DNA of 64,000 nt from Hyaloscypha bicolor E (GCF_002865645.1 NW_020194708.1:1-64000); one strand, 5' to 3'; positions 10,924 to 21,595 are shown, counted from the stretch's first letter. Numbers and translations: made by a program. The notes: a model not told the origin generated them from the sequence alone.

Positions 10924-12464
10924 ATGCCATCCCAGCAGCTCTCTTCCGGAGAAAATGCAGGTATAACAGCTAAATTAGAGAACGTGGAGCTGCAGGAAGA
11001 TGTGGATCCGGCCCAGCACTCTCCACTCTATCCCAGCCTCGTCAGAATTGGGTACGTCCCAGATCTTGAATTGCACCAGGCTCGTCTGCAGTCTTCCAGA
11101 AGGCGTCTGCAAGCAAGTGGGGGTGTCGGTACTCTACCTAAAGGGTAGCCCCAAGCCCTTCATGGACCACTAGTCTGGAGTGGATTGGAATTGCAAACGA
11201 GCAATGAGTGGGTCTGCAGTTTCTCCGAACTGGACATCAAAGAAATACGCCCAGGTCTAGAATATTGTAAATGTGAGTTGAGTCTTGTTCCAGTCCCTGC
11301 CACACCTCACCAAGACCGTGGCCCGAAACTGACAAGCCGTTGTGGTAGGTCTGAAGCTTGATCTTTCCCAGGTCAAAAAGGAGACCTTTCCACTTCCTCA
11401 CCTAGGAAAGGTTCTTCAGGATCTAAGCTTGAAACTTCATAGCGGTCGAGGTTTCTTCATCCTAAGGGGGCTCGATCCAAGAGATTTCACTCGAGAGGAG
11501 AACGTCATTTTGTACCTAGGTATATCAAGCTATATTGCAGAGCAGAGAGGCAGACAAAGCCATGACGGAAGCTTGATTAGTAGGCCCCACTTGCTCTCAT
11601 TAGCATCTGTAACACTGACATTCTTTCTACCATAGCGCATATTACCGATGCGGTTCTCTCCAACACACCAAGACAAGCACGCCCGTCTCTATACTCCAAT
11701 GTTGCCCAGGTATGTGGTTTAGCAATCAATAAATCAAAAACATCCCATAGCTGACAACAAAAGCCTTACCACAACGACATTGCACCTGATATACTGGCAC
11801 TGTACTGTCTCAACTCTGCCATATCTGGTGGTAAAAGCTGCATATCATCGTCCTGGAGAGTTTACAATGAGCTTGCTGCAACGCGACCAGATATTCTTCG
11901 TATAATGTCAGAGAACAACTGGAACACGTGAGTCATTCTCGGAATTTTAATCAAATGCCCATGAACGACACTGACTTGAGTCTAAATAGTTCCGGTGGCT
12001 ATACTTTCCTGAAGAATCATGCTCTTCTCTATAACAACAGCGAAGGAAGACCTATCTTGAACTTTTCCCGCCGGACTTTAACGAGCAACGACAACTTTCC
12101 TCGTACTAGAGGGTCTCACCTCTATGAACCTCTCATAGAAGCCCAAGCAGAAGCCATTGATGCTATACATTTCACCGTCGTGAAGCACGGGTTGGAGATC
12201 AACTTGTTGCCGGGGGACATGTGCTTCATCAACAACCTTGCACTGATGCACGGTCGTAACGCTTTCGAGGACAGCGATGAGTCGAAGAGGTACTTCTTGA
12301 GACTGTGGCTGAGAGATCCTGAAAACGCTTGGGAGATTCCAGAGGGACTGCGAAAGGTTCACGACCTCGTTTTCGAGCCACAACCCGACATTGAGGACCA
12401 CTGGGACATTGACCCATATAGTGTCCCGGGGCATCAATTACAACCCTCCACTAATTGTGGGTGA
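10924..12464 (+). pseudogene. TauD/TfdA-family Fe(II)/2-oxoglutarate dioxygenase with one in-frame TAG
   Basis: Five exons, 10,924-11,272, 11,349-11,579, 11,636-11,709, 11,764-11,927 and 11,990-12,464, join in phase to 431 codons. All four introns (54-76 bases) have GTRNGY-type donors or GTAGGC, CTGAC branch sites and AG acceptors. The protein matches fungal TauD-like (clavaminate synthase-like) dioxygenases: a GPLVWSG motif, GRGFFILRGLDP, IAEQRGRQ, the metal-binding HxD as YHND (H221, D223), and the distal histidine in LMHGR (H360) with LRLWLR after it. The family oxidises small molecules using Fe(II) and 2-oxoglutarate; the substrate is unknown. The only defect is codon 75 (11,146-11,148), TAG between LPKG and PQALHGPLVWSG, where TGG (GWP) is expected. 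Without readthrough or editing the protein stops after 74 residues. Confidence 0.85.
11146..11148 (+). other. In-frame TAG at an expected tryptophan codon
   Basis: GGG TAG CCC sits inside exon 1 of the dioxygenase, and the frame continues on both sides into family sequence. A GT..AG excision around it would be only about 24 bases and lacks a branch site, so it is unlikely to be intronic. TGG to TAG is a TpG to TpA change, the RIP signature; UAG is also the preferred context of A-to-I editing in fungi. Confidence 0.8.
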
Positions 12465-13297
12465 TGTTGAACGAGAGAATTCTTTGGGGTTCATGAGACT
12501 GCTGCACGATTTGTCGAGTTTTCCTACGCAAGTTTCACCACGATAACAAATTTCTTTTGTGAATTCTCCTATTATCAGCGTAGTGGTTTCCTTGCCAAAT
12601 TGGCTTTGTTTGGGACAACGTGGTAGGAGTTGATGGAGCGTAGGTATCCAGATGTATCGCGTAGAGGTTTTAGTAGCCACTTTTGTTCGTTTCTGATTAG
12701 TTGAATGCGGGTCTAGCTGCTTCTGTGAATTATCTCTCTCATCCATAACTACGACCAATACTTGACCAAATTGCGTTTTTCTCGTGCTTGCTGGTTATAG
12801 CCTCATCCTTTGATCAAATCCCTAATACACGCGTGGTTCGGCGTCTCATAAGCTCATCAGCCCGCTAATGTGATGCATAAATCTACCAAACTAGATCGAG
12901 CCACGTCTCCAGAACTCAAGGAGGTGGTGCACACAATCGCACCAATCTCAGGTTTCCGGTCAATAACCAGATGTAAGGCTGCCTAATTTTCCTACACGGT
13001 GTAGGGGTACAGCTTGTGTTACACGACTAGGCAGTGAGAAACTGATGGGCAGTTGGATACATCGCTGGGCAGTGTATGTGGCTGAGATATGCTGCAGCCC
13101 TTCTAACACCATTTTACAGGGGTATCCCCTGAATACCATTTAATTGTGAAACCGGTCAACGAGATTTGCCTTGACCGGATCCAAGAGCCAAATCGATATA
13201 AGCATTTAGACATCGTGTTTAAACTGTGAATTGAGCAGAACACAACTCACCAGGCAGAACACATTGTTCGGCAGTAGTCTGAGATCTACTTGCCCAA
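12465..13297. other. Intergenic region before the Zn2Cys6 gene
   Basis: About 830 bases with no supportable gene. A minus-strand open frame at 12,438-12,758 looks fortuitous. The sequence GGGCAGTT/GGGCAGTG recurs around 13,020-13,075, as do short ACACGGTG-like motifs. The region is likely to hold the promoter of the downstream regulator, but no site can be assigned. Confidence 0.4.
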
Positions 13298-16165
13298 ATG
13301 GCTTCTCAAAAGCCAACTGATCACTTCAATATGCACAACGGATCCTCGTTGCACGCCGGAGCTCCTCAGCCTTATGATCCTTATCTTCGTGAACCGTACA
13401 ACAGCAGTAGCACACAAATTCCCGAACACTATATGAATGGACACCACGAAAACAAGGGAGATTCGGAAGGCGTTCATGAACAGATTTCAACTATTGCCAC
13501 TTTGGAGGGTGGTTCCCTATTCCAAGGTCTTCATGGATGGGACGATGGCTGCGGAGTCGGCGGATTTTCAAGTCACAACCCCGACCCTGGTGATAAACGG
13601 AACCACGGCAACGCTTTTGGAGAATGGGAAAGACTGTTTCCTGAACTTGGATTCTGGGGCGAAACTAATGATGCAGTGCCAGTATTAGGGGATGAATTCA
13701 CGGTCAGTGCAGTGCTTACAGGGAATGGTTTCAAGCCCACTGTGGAGTCCTGGCAAATGCCCATCTCAACCAACGTAGGAAAGGCCAACTTCCACTCGTA
13801 CCCCCACATTCTCTTGGATACAGAGGAAAGTCGTGGAGTAATGGAGGAAACCGAGTCCCCGAATCTATCGGAGAGGAAAGCATCGCTATTCGCGCAAAGT
13901 CCTACGGCTTTCCGCCTGTTCGACCAGTCTTCTCTCCCAGCTCCTCCCAATAGCGACTCCAATGGCAGTATGTTGCTTCCATTTTACTAATGGTTTATTG
14001 CTGATTTTGGCTAGGGCTACTGGAACATGGTGTTAGCAACAAACAAGATAGCATTCTGTTCCACCCTCCAGATTACCAACACCTGACTTCGTCAGTTTCA
14101 AAAGCTCCAACTGTTGGCAAAAGCTATATTTCTTCTAGCAATGAATCGACGGATTGTGGCCTTCAACTCGACTGCTTCGATGATTCCTTTACGGTTCTAC
14201 CTCCGCAAATGTTTGAGACAACTCACATCCCTCATGATGCAACCGTACCTTCAACACAGGACTCACAATCTTCCTACCTTTGCCTCACAGGATTGTTGCA
14301 GTATCTTGCGAACATTCTTATTCAGGAATGTCTTCTATGATACCTGGACAGCCTTCCCTTCTTTCGGACACTTTACAATATGGGACGTCCCATAATGCCG
14401 AAAGTTCACAACTCTACCAGTCTCCGGGAGAGATTACGAGAAAAAACGAAAATGAATTATGTCTCAAATCAACAGCCACCGAGGAAGAAGATCAAGCTTC
14501 AGAACCAACAAATTGGCAGCACATATCATCAACAGAAGTGAAACCACACGAAGAATTCAAGGATGTCAAGCAAAAGCGTAAATCTGGTCGTCGACACGGT
14601 CGGTTGAAGCCAGAGATTGCTAAGCATGCTCGGGAGATGAGACATCTCAGGGCTTGTCTTCCTTGTGTAATAATGAAAATAACCGTGGGTTGGTACCGGA
14701 AGTTTGGATTTGTTCAAGACTAACCGTACCAGTGCAGCCCTGGTGACATCTGCAAGCGTTGCAACGCACTGGCCACACAGTCTTTAAGCAAAAGAATTTG
14801 CACTCGGGCTCGCCTGGAGGATTTCAGTGATCTTCTTTTCCCTGGTGAGCAGCCGTATAATACTACCGTCCGTGTCCTTTGCTCATATCTAGCAGTGCTC
14901 TTTGTCTCGCATCTTCGGCCCAAGTCTGTGGGCCAATTGTCTTCTGAGGTTAGTCTAGGGTTTGTGGGAACCGACATTGAGGTAGGCCTTACCTGTGGCT
15001 CTCAGCATATCCCTATAAACCTTGCCGTATCGGAGTTTGCTCCCAAAAGCCACCAAGCTATACCTGTCGCAACCATTAGCGACAAATCGTTCAATGGAGA
15101 ACCGTTATTCGAGTACCAGAGTCCGCCTCCTATCGCGTTCAACAAGTCCGAAACCGATCTACTTGAAAGATGTCGAAATCATGTCAAATTTGTGGTCAAA
15201 CGAGAGCGAACTTCACAAGCTCCCATCGCTGAGCTAAGTCATAAGATAAGGAGGCTGATCCTGAAAGCTATTACCCGCTGCCTTGGATCTGTGCGTCCTT
15301 CGAAAACTGTAAGTGAAATCCTATTACAGGATTTGAAAAGTACTAAGCGAGTGCTAGACTGCAACTTTGGAGAAAGCAATGATGCTTCACGCTACCTACA
15401 TTTTAATGGCAACAACATTGACGATAACCGAGTCCTCAAAGAGACATTTGAGCGGTCATATTCGGAAGCTAACCATGATCGACTATGACTCAAATATAGC
15501 CTCTAGGCTTCTAAACAGACAGATCAAATCTGCCATGCATGCTTTGCGCCAACAACTAATGAGAGAAGTTCTCGAAGATTTAGAAAAGGAGCTTAAAACC
15601 AGATCTAAAGCGGCATGGGCGTCATGTTTTTGTGTTGCTCTGATACTATGCATGTGCATTGAAGAGGCACAGATTGCAATGGACGCCTTTGCGATGCATA
15701 CTCGGGTCATTGGCGCGGAGCAGGATGTCCCATCATCCCAAGCCACTATCGAATCTCTTGTCGCAAGCTGGACGATCTCCTTTATAACCACCTTCTCGAA
15801 CTTTTCCACGGAATTTACAGGACCCATCAAACCCCAAAGGCACACAACAGTGCTCGTGTTTATAACCCTATCAGAGATGGACCTGAAATCGATGTGAAAG
15901 GGGGTCTTGACCAAGAGTCTGCAGATCTGGTCGTCGACGTCCGTCAAATCATTGCTAATCATGGTGAGTAGAACTAGCACCTACTACTGAAAATACCCTT
16001 ATCTGACTGATCTTAGAAGAAGAAATCGTTGAAAGAGCTACGAAGCCGTCATTTGGGGATGACCACGAGAGCTTAGCCCGGCATATGGCATTCCGCGATG
16101 GAAACTCGGCAAGACTTGTATCTGCGTTTCTCGGATCATTCTGTTCCCTGCGGTCTCCAAAATAA
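13298..16165 (+). pseudogene. Zn2Cys6-type regulator, frameshifted
   Basis: Exons 13,298-13,967, 14,015-14,210, 14,291-14,684 and 14,733 onward join in phase; a final intron (15,964-16,016) leads to a last exon ending at 16,165. The second intron (14,211-14,290) uses a weak GTTTGA donor; a frameshift is the alternative. After a long polar N-terminus, a basic block (SGRRHGRLKPEI) precedes a binuclear zinc cluster split by an intron: C411-x2-C414-x6-C421-x5-C427-x2-C430-x12-C443. The C-terminal part (NRQIKSAMHALRQQ, ILCMCIEEAQIAMD, RKLDDLLYNHLLELF, ESLARHMAFRDGN) resembles a fungal group with this architecture. Two frame changes without plausible introns are needed, near 15,475 (+1) and near 15,757 (+2, apparent CT duplication in GAATCTCTTG). 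They cancel, leaving about 90 residues between them in another frame. It would be a nuclear DNA-binding protein if functional. Confidence 0.65.
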
Positions 16166-16264
16166 TATACAACTGTCCTCGCAATATCTCTCTACTATCA
16201 TGAGCACAAAATTGGCTGAGATGGTTGGTGTTCTATAGGTCGTGCGGAATTCAGAATAGCTCTG

Positions 16265-16385
16265 TGTCACGGCCTGGACAAGCTGTGGAAGTGGAATGTG
16301 GGTGTGTTTGTGTAAATATGTAAGAATGATGGAGCCCTAATGGCGGTGAAGAAGCTATATATATGCCTGTGCACAGCACGTGACA
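16265..16385 (+). mobile_element. Solo LTR (same family as the TRIM-like element)
   Basis: A 121-base unit begins TGTCACGGCC and ends CACGTGACA, so its ends are inverted (TGTCACG and CGTGACA). It is the reverse complement of the terminal repeats at 28,594-28,714 and 29,441-29,573, sharing for example CCACAGCTTGTCCAGGCCGT on that strand. The flanks CTCTG and CCCTG look like a 5-base target duplication with one C/T difference. It contains no coding sequence. A solo LTR is the usual product of recombination between two LTRs. Confidence 0.75.
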
Positions 16386-16599
16386 CCCTGAACGGGCCGA
16401 CGAAGACCTAATAGTGAAGAAGTCGCAAAGAACCACTTGTTTCCACATGTCCTACTTGACCCTCGTGAGTTATTATTGATTTTGTAAAATAAAAATAAAA
16501 ATGTAGATCTTTGGAAGACCAGGCTCGAGTAACACTGGTGTCGGTGGGAAGCAAAAGTCATTGTGGAGCAAGGCTTACTATTATATATCATAATACTAT

Positions 16600-17466
16600 T
16601 GCTTACGCGTATTGATGAGTATCTGGATGTGCCGTTGGGTGGGGGGTAACATTTTAGTCTCACATGGCCATTTTCGCGTAGATTTTGCTCCGGAGTTTCA
16701 ATTTGCTCTTTGACAGCGGTAAGGATGTCGGTAGGAGTAGAAAGTTTAACAGAGTACTGGTGGGCAAGAAACAATTTCGAGCGACCAAGCTCCTTGACTT
16801 CTGTGTTGTTCAAAGCTGCAATGGCACGCGAGGCAGTCTCTCTGCTTTCAAACTTGGCCGCAGCTTTGCCTCGATAAGTTCCATCCGTTGGAATGACTGT
16901 CCATGATTCCATGCCTTGTTCCGAGAGATATTTAACGACAGATTCGGATCGAGATTCTGGGTAGGAATGAGAGGGTGGTCCAAGGGTGAAGTATGAAGGC
17001 GATGGAAGTCCCGTAATAGTATCAAATTGGTCCTGATCAGTTTCGCTTTGCAAGTTTCTCACTTGAACTGAGCAACTGAGCGGTCCACGAAGCGTTGCTC
17101 CATTAGCAAATGACAGTTGGCATTTGCAATGGATTTGTTGCTGTAGTTCCTTGGCTGGATCTGACTTGGATTGGGAGAATACTGAGCTCTCCATGACCAA
17201 GCTTTCCTAGAATTTGGTTTGACTTCTATCCTAAGTTTGGCGAATTGTGGGTCCTCTATCCTAACTTGCGTAATGATTCCATCAGCCAGGGTCTTCATCA
17301 TTATAGACTCAGGGGCCACGTGAAAGACCATGCCAAAAAGTATATCTTTCAAGGCGGCGACGGTGCAGCCAACTGGATGGTTGGTGATGATAACGGCGGA
17401 TTCCTTTCTAAATGAATCTGAATACCATCGGCTAGCCTCTCTCTTCCCCCTTTCACACTCGCACAA
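16600..17466 (-). pseudogene. Fragment of an RRM-like protein, frameshifted
   Basis: Two overlapping minus-strand frames together read as one decayed coding region. The first, about 17,420-17,215, contains VIITNHPVGCTVAALKDIL and a following beta-rich stretch that look like an RNA-recognition fold. The second, from about 17,205 to 16,620, contains ESVVKYLSEQGMESWTVI, a segment ending AAAKFESRETASRAIAALNN, and VRLKCYPPPNGTSRYSSIRV. A frame change plus a TAG separates them near 17,205. The pattern recalls the C-terminal regions of large fungal helicase/IBR-RING proteins, but no helicase or RING domain is present here. It is a truncated relic at best; the name is an inference from memory of the family. 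Confidence 0.4.
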
Positions 17467-17651
17467 TCACAATACTCACATTTCGCAATCTCCACCGCGT
17501 TGCTCATTAACAATACTGCCGCCATGCGAATATGGCAACTCACAAAGATATCGTGTCAAACAGTAGAAAATTTCTGAACTTCTCCATTCGCACCACCAAA
17601 ATCACCAATCAACTGAAAGGACCGACGCATCCAAGCTCGTCAACTGCCCCT

Positions 17652-18535
17652 TCAATGCTCCCGACGTCGGCGATTGAAGCTTATGGGTGAACAAGGGCAT
17701 AACCAAGCGCAGATCATTACCACGAGGGTAGGAACTCCAACTCCGAGACCAATAGCCAATGCAATGATATCCCCGGTTGGCAGTCTATTAGACCCTCCTC
17801 CCAGTGTTGCAGTCGGGGAAGCAGGGCCAGGGTTCGTTGGAGGAGTGGTTGAAGTTTCTAAATTGCTATTAGTTGATAAACTAACTCGAAAAGTCGTCCA
17901 TTCTTACGGGTACGAGTTGTAAGTGCATGAATATAAGTGTTCCCGGTTGTAGCCTGGACGCAAGTTGCAGCGAGTGTCGAGCTCGTCGAGGCTAGGTCGG
18001 GATATATCGTGTTGAATACACAATTCCCCAATGTAGAACTAAGAATCGCGTTGATAATTAGCAGTTTGAAAGCTTGAACCAGCTTTGGTTTGGAATTGTA
18101 ACTCACCAGTCCCAAGTCGTCGAAGTGCCAATAGCTATCTGACCGGAACACGCTGTAATGAAATCTGCACTAGCGGTCTGTGCGAAGCCTAGAACTTCCG
18201 TTGTGCTCACTGCCCAGCAACCTCCATATACCGCGTCCTGGAATGTTTCGATTAGCATTGTTGGGGCAATGGTGTCGCATGACTTCGCGCTCCCTTTGTT
18301 GCATCAGCAGATTTCTTGATCTGGAGAGGATTGTTTAGTCACATTGTGTCTGTGTCCCGCTCAACGCCACTGACGTATATCCATAGAGATGCGGGTTTGC
18401 TGTATCGTAGTCTCGTTGATCGACTCGATGAACTGTGAGGGGCGCTGCTGTGACTTGAGCCCATGGGACGTACTGGTCATTGCTGGTAACAACTTCGAAC
18501 ACGAAGAGAAGTGCTATCAGCAGAGAAGACGCCAT
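17652..18535 (-). CDS. Secreted membrane-anchored surface protein (4 exons)
   Basis: Exons 18,535-18,343, 18,293-18,107, 18,038-17,908 and 17,857-17,652 join in phase to a 238-residue protein. Introns are 49, 68 and 50 bases with GTGACT/GTGAGT/GTAAGA donors. The protein has a signal peptide (residues 1-18, ending FVFEVVTS), an ectodomain with cysteines at 70, 90, 113, 127, 133 and 153, a Thr/Pro-rich linker (about 171-198), one membrane segment (about 201-224, IALAIGLGVGVPTLVV) and a short arginine-rich tail (NRRRREH). Architecture and membrane-entry sequence match the CFEM-like gene at 8,343-9,237, though the cysteine pattern differs. It would sit at the cell surface; function unknown. No break is visible. 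The gene lies tail to tail with nothing on its left and upstream of the MITE. Confidence 0.7.
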
Positions 18536-19434
18536 CTTTCAGTTCCTAACATCGGGCAAGGCTGATGTCACTGTGCGGTTGCACGTCCGCAAGGCTAAGA
18601 AGCACCTGTGTTGCCGGAAGACTTTTTTGATCGGTGGAGTGCACAAGAGCAACTTACTGTTTCATGTGATTGTCGTAGCCTCGAAATAGTTGCAAAGAGC
18701 AGAACGAAACAGAGATATGGGTTTTGAACAGAATGCAAAGATAGCAGATAGCCGACCGGATTTGCTTTTTGTTGCGGCCCGCCGGGCGTTGTTTGGGCTT
18801 TCCGATTTCACCTCCATAAGGCTGAAAGTGGCTTGATTTTGGGGATGGCACAGTGCCTGCCTATGCATTTCTCATCGAGGTGCGCTCTTCCCAAAACCTA
18901 GAGAAACAAAAGATGACTCATATTTACAATCTGGCAGACTTTTATAGGATTAGAAATATTATTTCTATTAGAAACACGGCTATAATCAAACCAGACCCAC
19001 CGAATTAAATTAATTTATTAAAGATATAAGTGCTTTACTTTAACCTCGCTCTTAAACTTCAAAAAAAGCCGCCTGGCCTAATTCGTCTTATCCATTGACC
19101 TGTTTCCGCGGCCAAAGCCCATTTGCAGAAGCATTTCTCAATTTACATACCGGTACATCTCAGACCAGCTCCAAAAAACGAATCTCGAGGCTGGTTCAAT
19201 CGAGTGGCTAAACTCACAACCCTCTCCATTCACCCAAAACTTGCATCCTAAACCTCGTAAGCCTCACTGATATTTTCTACTGCAAAAACTCCTTCCGAGC
19301 CGGCATTTAGACACATCTTCAATCCACGGCTACCTTCTGCACCGATCCCTCTCCCCTACCCACCAGCACCCTATCCGCATATTACTCCAGAGCCTTCTAG
19401 ATAACTTTCTATATATATTGCCGAAAATCTCGCT
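18536..19434. other. Intergenic, no supportable gene
   Basis: About 900 bases between the surface protein and the MITE. Short open frames at 18,480-18,868 are overlapping and unrelated to any family I recognise. The stretch 18,950-19,030 is AT-rich. No repeat or RNA gene was recognised. Confidence 0.5.
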
Positions 19435-19886
19435 TGTACGAAGATTGCGGCATAAAGTGACGGGATTACAGGGCATTTACGCTCGCGTAGGGGTCTTAGC
19501 GGACTCCAGGGTGTGGTTTAAGGGACTACACCCGCTATAAGCATTGTAACTCCAGGCCTGAACCCCTAAAACAAGGGCTGTGAGACATTTGCAAGGGGTT
19601 TGAAGATCTTCAGGGGTTATGGTGTTGCTGGCGGAGCAACTATAGCGCTCGGACGCTGTGAGAGAGCTATTATAGGACCCTTTAGCGACTCTGCCCCTGT
19701 AAGCACAGGGGACATGCCTTCTAAAGGTGTGGTACCCCTTGTTTATAGTTTATAGCGTGCTTACAGGAGAGTAGCCTGGAAATATAGGGGGCTTCAGTGG
19801 GTGAGTGTGGTAGAAAGTGGCCTGAAAATGGACTTGCAGTACGAATGCCCTGTAATCCCGTCACTTTATGCCGCAATCTTCGTACA
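19435..19886. mobile_element. 452-base MITE with 43-base perfect terminal inverted repeats
   Basis: The first 43 bases (TGTACGAAGATTGCGGCATA, continuing to CAGGGCATT at 19,477) are repeated perfectly and inverted at 19,844-19,886 (AATGCCCTGTAATC to CTTCGTACA). The interior has no transposase, only mixed sequence with CCCCTAA/AGGGGTT-rich short inverted motifs. If the outer TGTA/TACA is flank plus target, the element would begin CGAAGATTG with a TA target duplication, as for Tc1/mariner-type non-autonomous elements. The perfect match of the ends and the absence of RIP-type changes point to a young or low-copy insertion. Confidence 0.88.
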
Positions 19887-20018
19887 TAGTATCTACCTGG
19901 ATATAATCCTCTTCCTCTATGAGTTATTAAGCAACTTCCCAGTCCGTTCCTCTGTATGGTTCAAACGAAATGAATGTCCCTATATGACGATAGATTCCTC
20001 GTTCGCTAGGGACTTTGT
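19887..20018. other. Short gap between MITE and HET gene
   Basis: About 130 bases, likely the 3' flank of the HET gene. A plus-strand open frame covering this stretch is an accident of the MITE end. Confidence 0.4.
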
Positions 20019-21595
20019 CTAAGAGAAGGCTTTCAACATATATATGGTTCTCTTGAGTAGCCTGAAGGTGTTTCCAAGCCCCCATAATAGGCATACTATA
20101 GCAGAACTCTCAGGAAGAGGATGGATATCAAAATGAGACTCGCCAGATAATCTAAACTCATGTATAAGAGTTTTATACATCTGGTTCTTTCCTTTGATAA
20201 TTGACAAACTAGTATTCGGGGAAACTTGTATTAATATTAACCCTCTCCTAAAGGTTATAGAACCAGTAGCAACCTGTCCAAAGACATCGTTAACGTGATC
20301 GATGCTGATGTCTAAGACTTGTGTCAAGTCTACAATGTCCTTTATTGTCTTGGATAGCTTGCGGAATCTTTTGAATTTTGGGTAAATCAATGGATAGTGG
20401 AGGGAAATTTGCCCATTGACGGCAGCCCAGGACCAAGAGGGAGCGCGATATTGTGATGGGTACGATGGCGTGGAATGACCGGCCTGTGCTTTGGTTTTCC
20501 ACAATAGATTCCAGGGTAATTCGGTCTCCCATAAACCGGCAATATATGGGCTGTTAATGAAAGAATGCTTGACTCGAGCAAGACCCGAAATAGCTATCAA
20601 GGTATCTTCATCGCGAGCCAGGACGCATTTGGAGTAGCTTTTGACGATTTGATCCCAACTCATATCTACCACACCATCGAATCGCCCACTATAGCTATTG
20701 ATTCCTTCAAACTGCCGTTCTTCGTGGTATCCCCAAATTATTTGAGTTTTGCAAAAGTGTAGTGTCCTCGGGGCGAGAATTCTCTCCCGGAAAACCTATG
20801 CCCGTTGATGCAGAGGCGCCGACTGGACACACCTTTGCCAAACCTCCTCGATCTCTTTCATAAACTCATAGATATGACCAGGCAGTCCGTGGGGTGGCTT
20901 CGTAATCGTTCGAGATACGTGTATAGGGTCTCGTTGAGAAAAACAGCCTGAACGACCATTGGAGCCATGCGCCGTAGCAATGTTCGGTATAGAGAATGCA
21001 TATACGCTTCTCATGAGAGCCGTCTCCTTTCTCCAATCCTCTCCATCATCTTGGATAATGCAGAGGCTTTCAATCCATAGGTACCGGCAATGAAACCATT
21101 TTTGTGTGATTATGATCACATCTTTGAAGGTTTGTGGGCGGGCGTCTAAAGGTATATCTTGCAGGAAAGCAGATAAACCATGTTTTTCAAGTCTAAGTGT
21201 AGTCGCCTTGCCCCAGCAGTGACTTAAAGTCATGTATTTTGTCCCGGAGGGTAATGTGGGTGCGGAGCAGAGGCGCAGCGCTGACGTTGTTTCCAAGTAA
21301 AGTAAACGGCTTGGTAGTCGTCGCCGGATCAAGCCCCCACGAACAAACTTGATTTTGGAGGACTGCGGTTGGTTAGTCGCAAGAGTTCTGCCATAGCGTA
21401 AGTGATTACTCTGGCAATCCCGGAACCAAGTTCTTGCAAGCACCATACATGCATTAAAATCAGTTGTGTCAGTGATTATTTTGGTGTTATTGTCATGAAT
21501 AATGCCGCTTATAACTTCCTCGTCACTTTCAAGTTCTTCATCTTGTAGTCCTAGTTCTGAAGCCGAGTCTGCAATTTCTGCGTTAGTACGAGTAA
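20019..21595 (-). pseudogene. HET-domain protein, main body, with one in-frame TAG and separated 5' part
   Basis: From about 21,578 down to the stop at 20,019 one frame encodes a HET (heterokaryon incompatibility) protein of about 500 residues: ARTWFRDC, YMTLSHCWG, then LWIESLCIIQDDGEDW, the NIAT and GCFSQRDP motifs, RA-stop-VFRERILAPRTLHF, IIWGYHEERQFEG, and a C-terminal part with YRAPSWSWAAVNG. The only break is TAG at 20,796-20,798, where the canonical motif RAWV has tryptophan. Upstream the frame ends near 21,580 at a likely 3' splice site (TACTAACGCAG) a few bases from a Copia insertion at 21,600. The N-terminal exon seems to continue beyond the inserted elements at about 29,740-29,890. 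HET proteins trigger cell death after fusion of unlike individuals; this copy is probably inactive. Confidence 0.85.
20796..20798 (-). other. In-frame TAG at the conserved Trp of the HET RAW motif
   Basis: The minus strand reads CGG GCA TAG GTT TTC, giving R-A-stop-V-F in place of R-A-W-V. The same frame continues on both sides for hundreds of codons. The change from TGG is TpG to TpA. Confidence 0.85.

Noticed and set aside
11120..11150. A mini-intron removing the TAG of the dioxygenase
   Set aside because: The only GT..AG pair around the stop is about 24 bases, lacks a branch site and is below normal fungal intron size.
15310..15372. GTAAGT at 15,310 as a donor correcting the first frameshift of the regulator
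   Set aside because: An acceptor at 15,372 would restore frame, but it removes sequence that looks conserved and the resulting frame (about 15,373-15,470) is less protein-like; kept as a possible alternative only.
18654..18868. Overlapping minus-strand small frames
   Set aside because: Two overlapping frames of similar length with no motif; likely chance.
20290..20581. Open frames overlapping the HET body in other frames
   Set aside because: Shadows of the HET coding sequence, which shows clear domain motifs.
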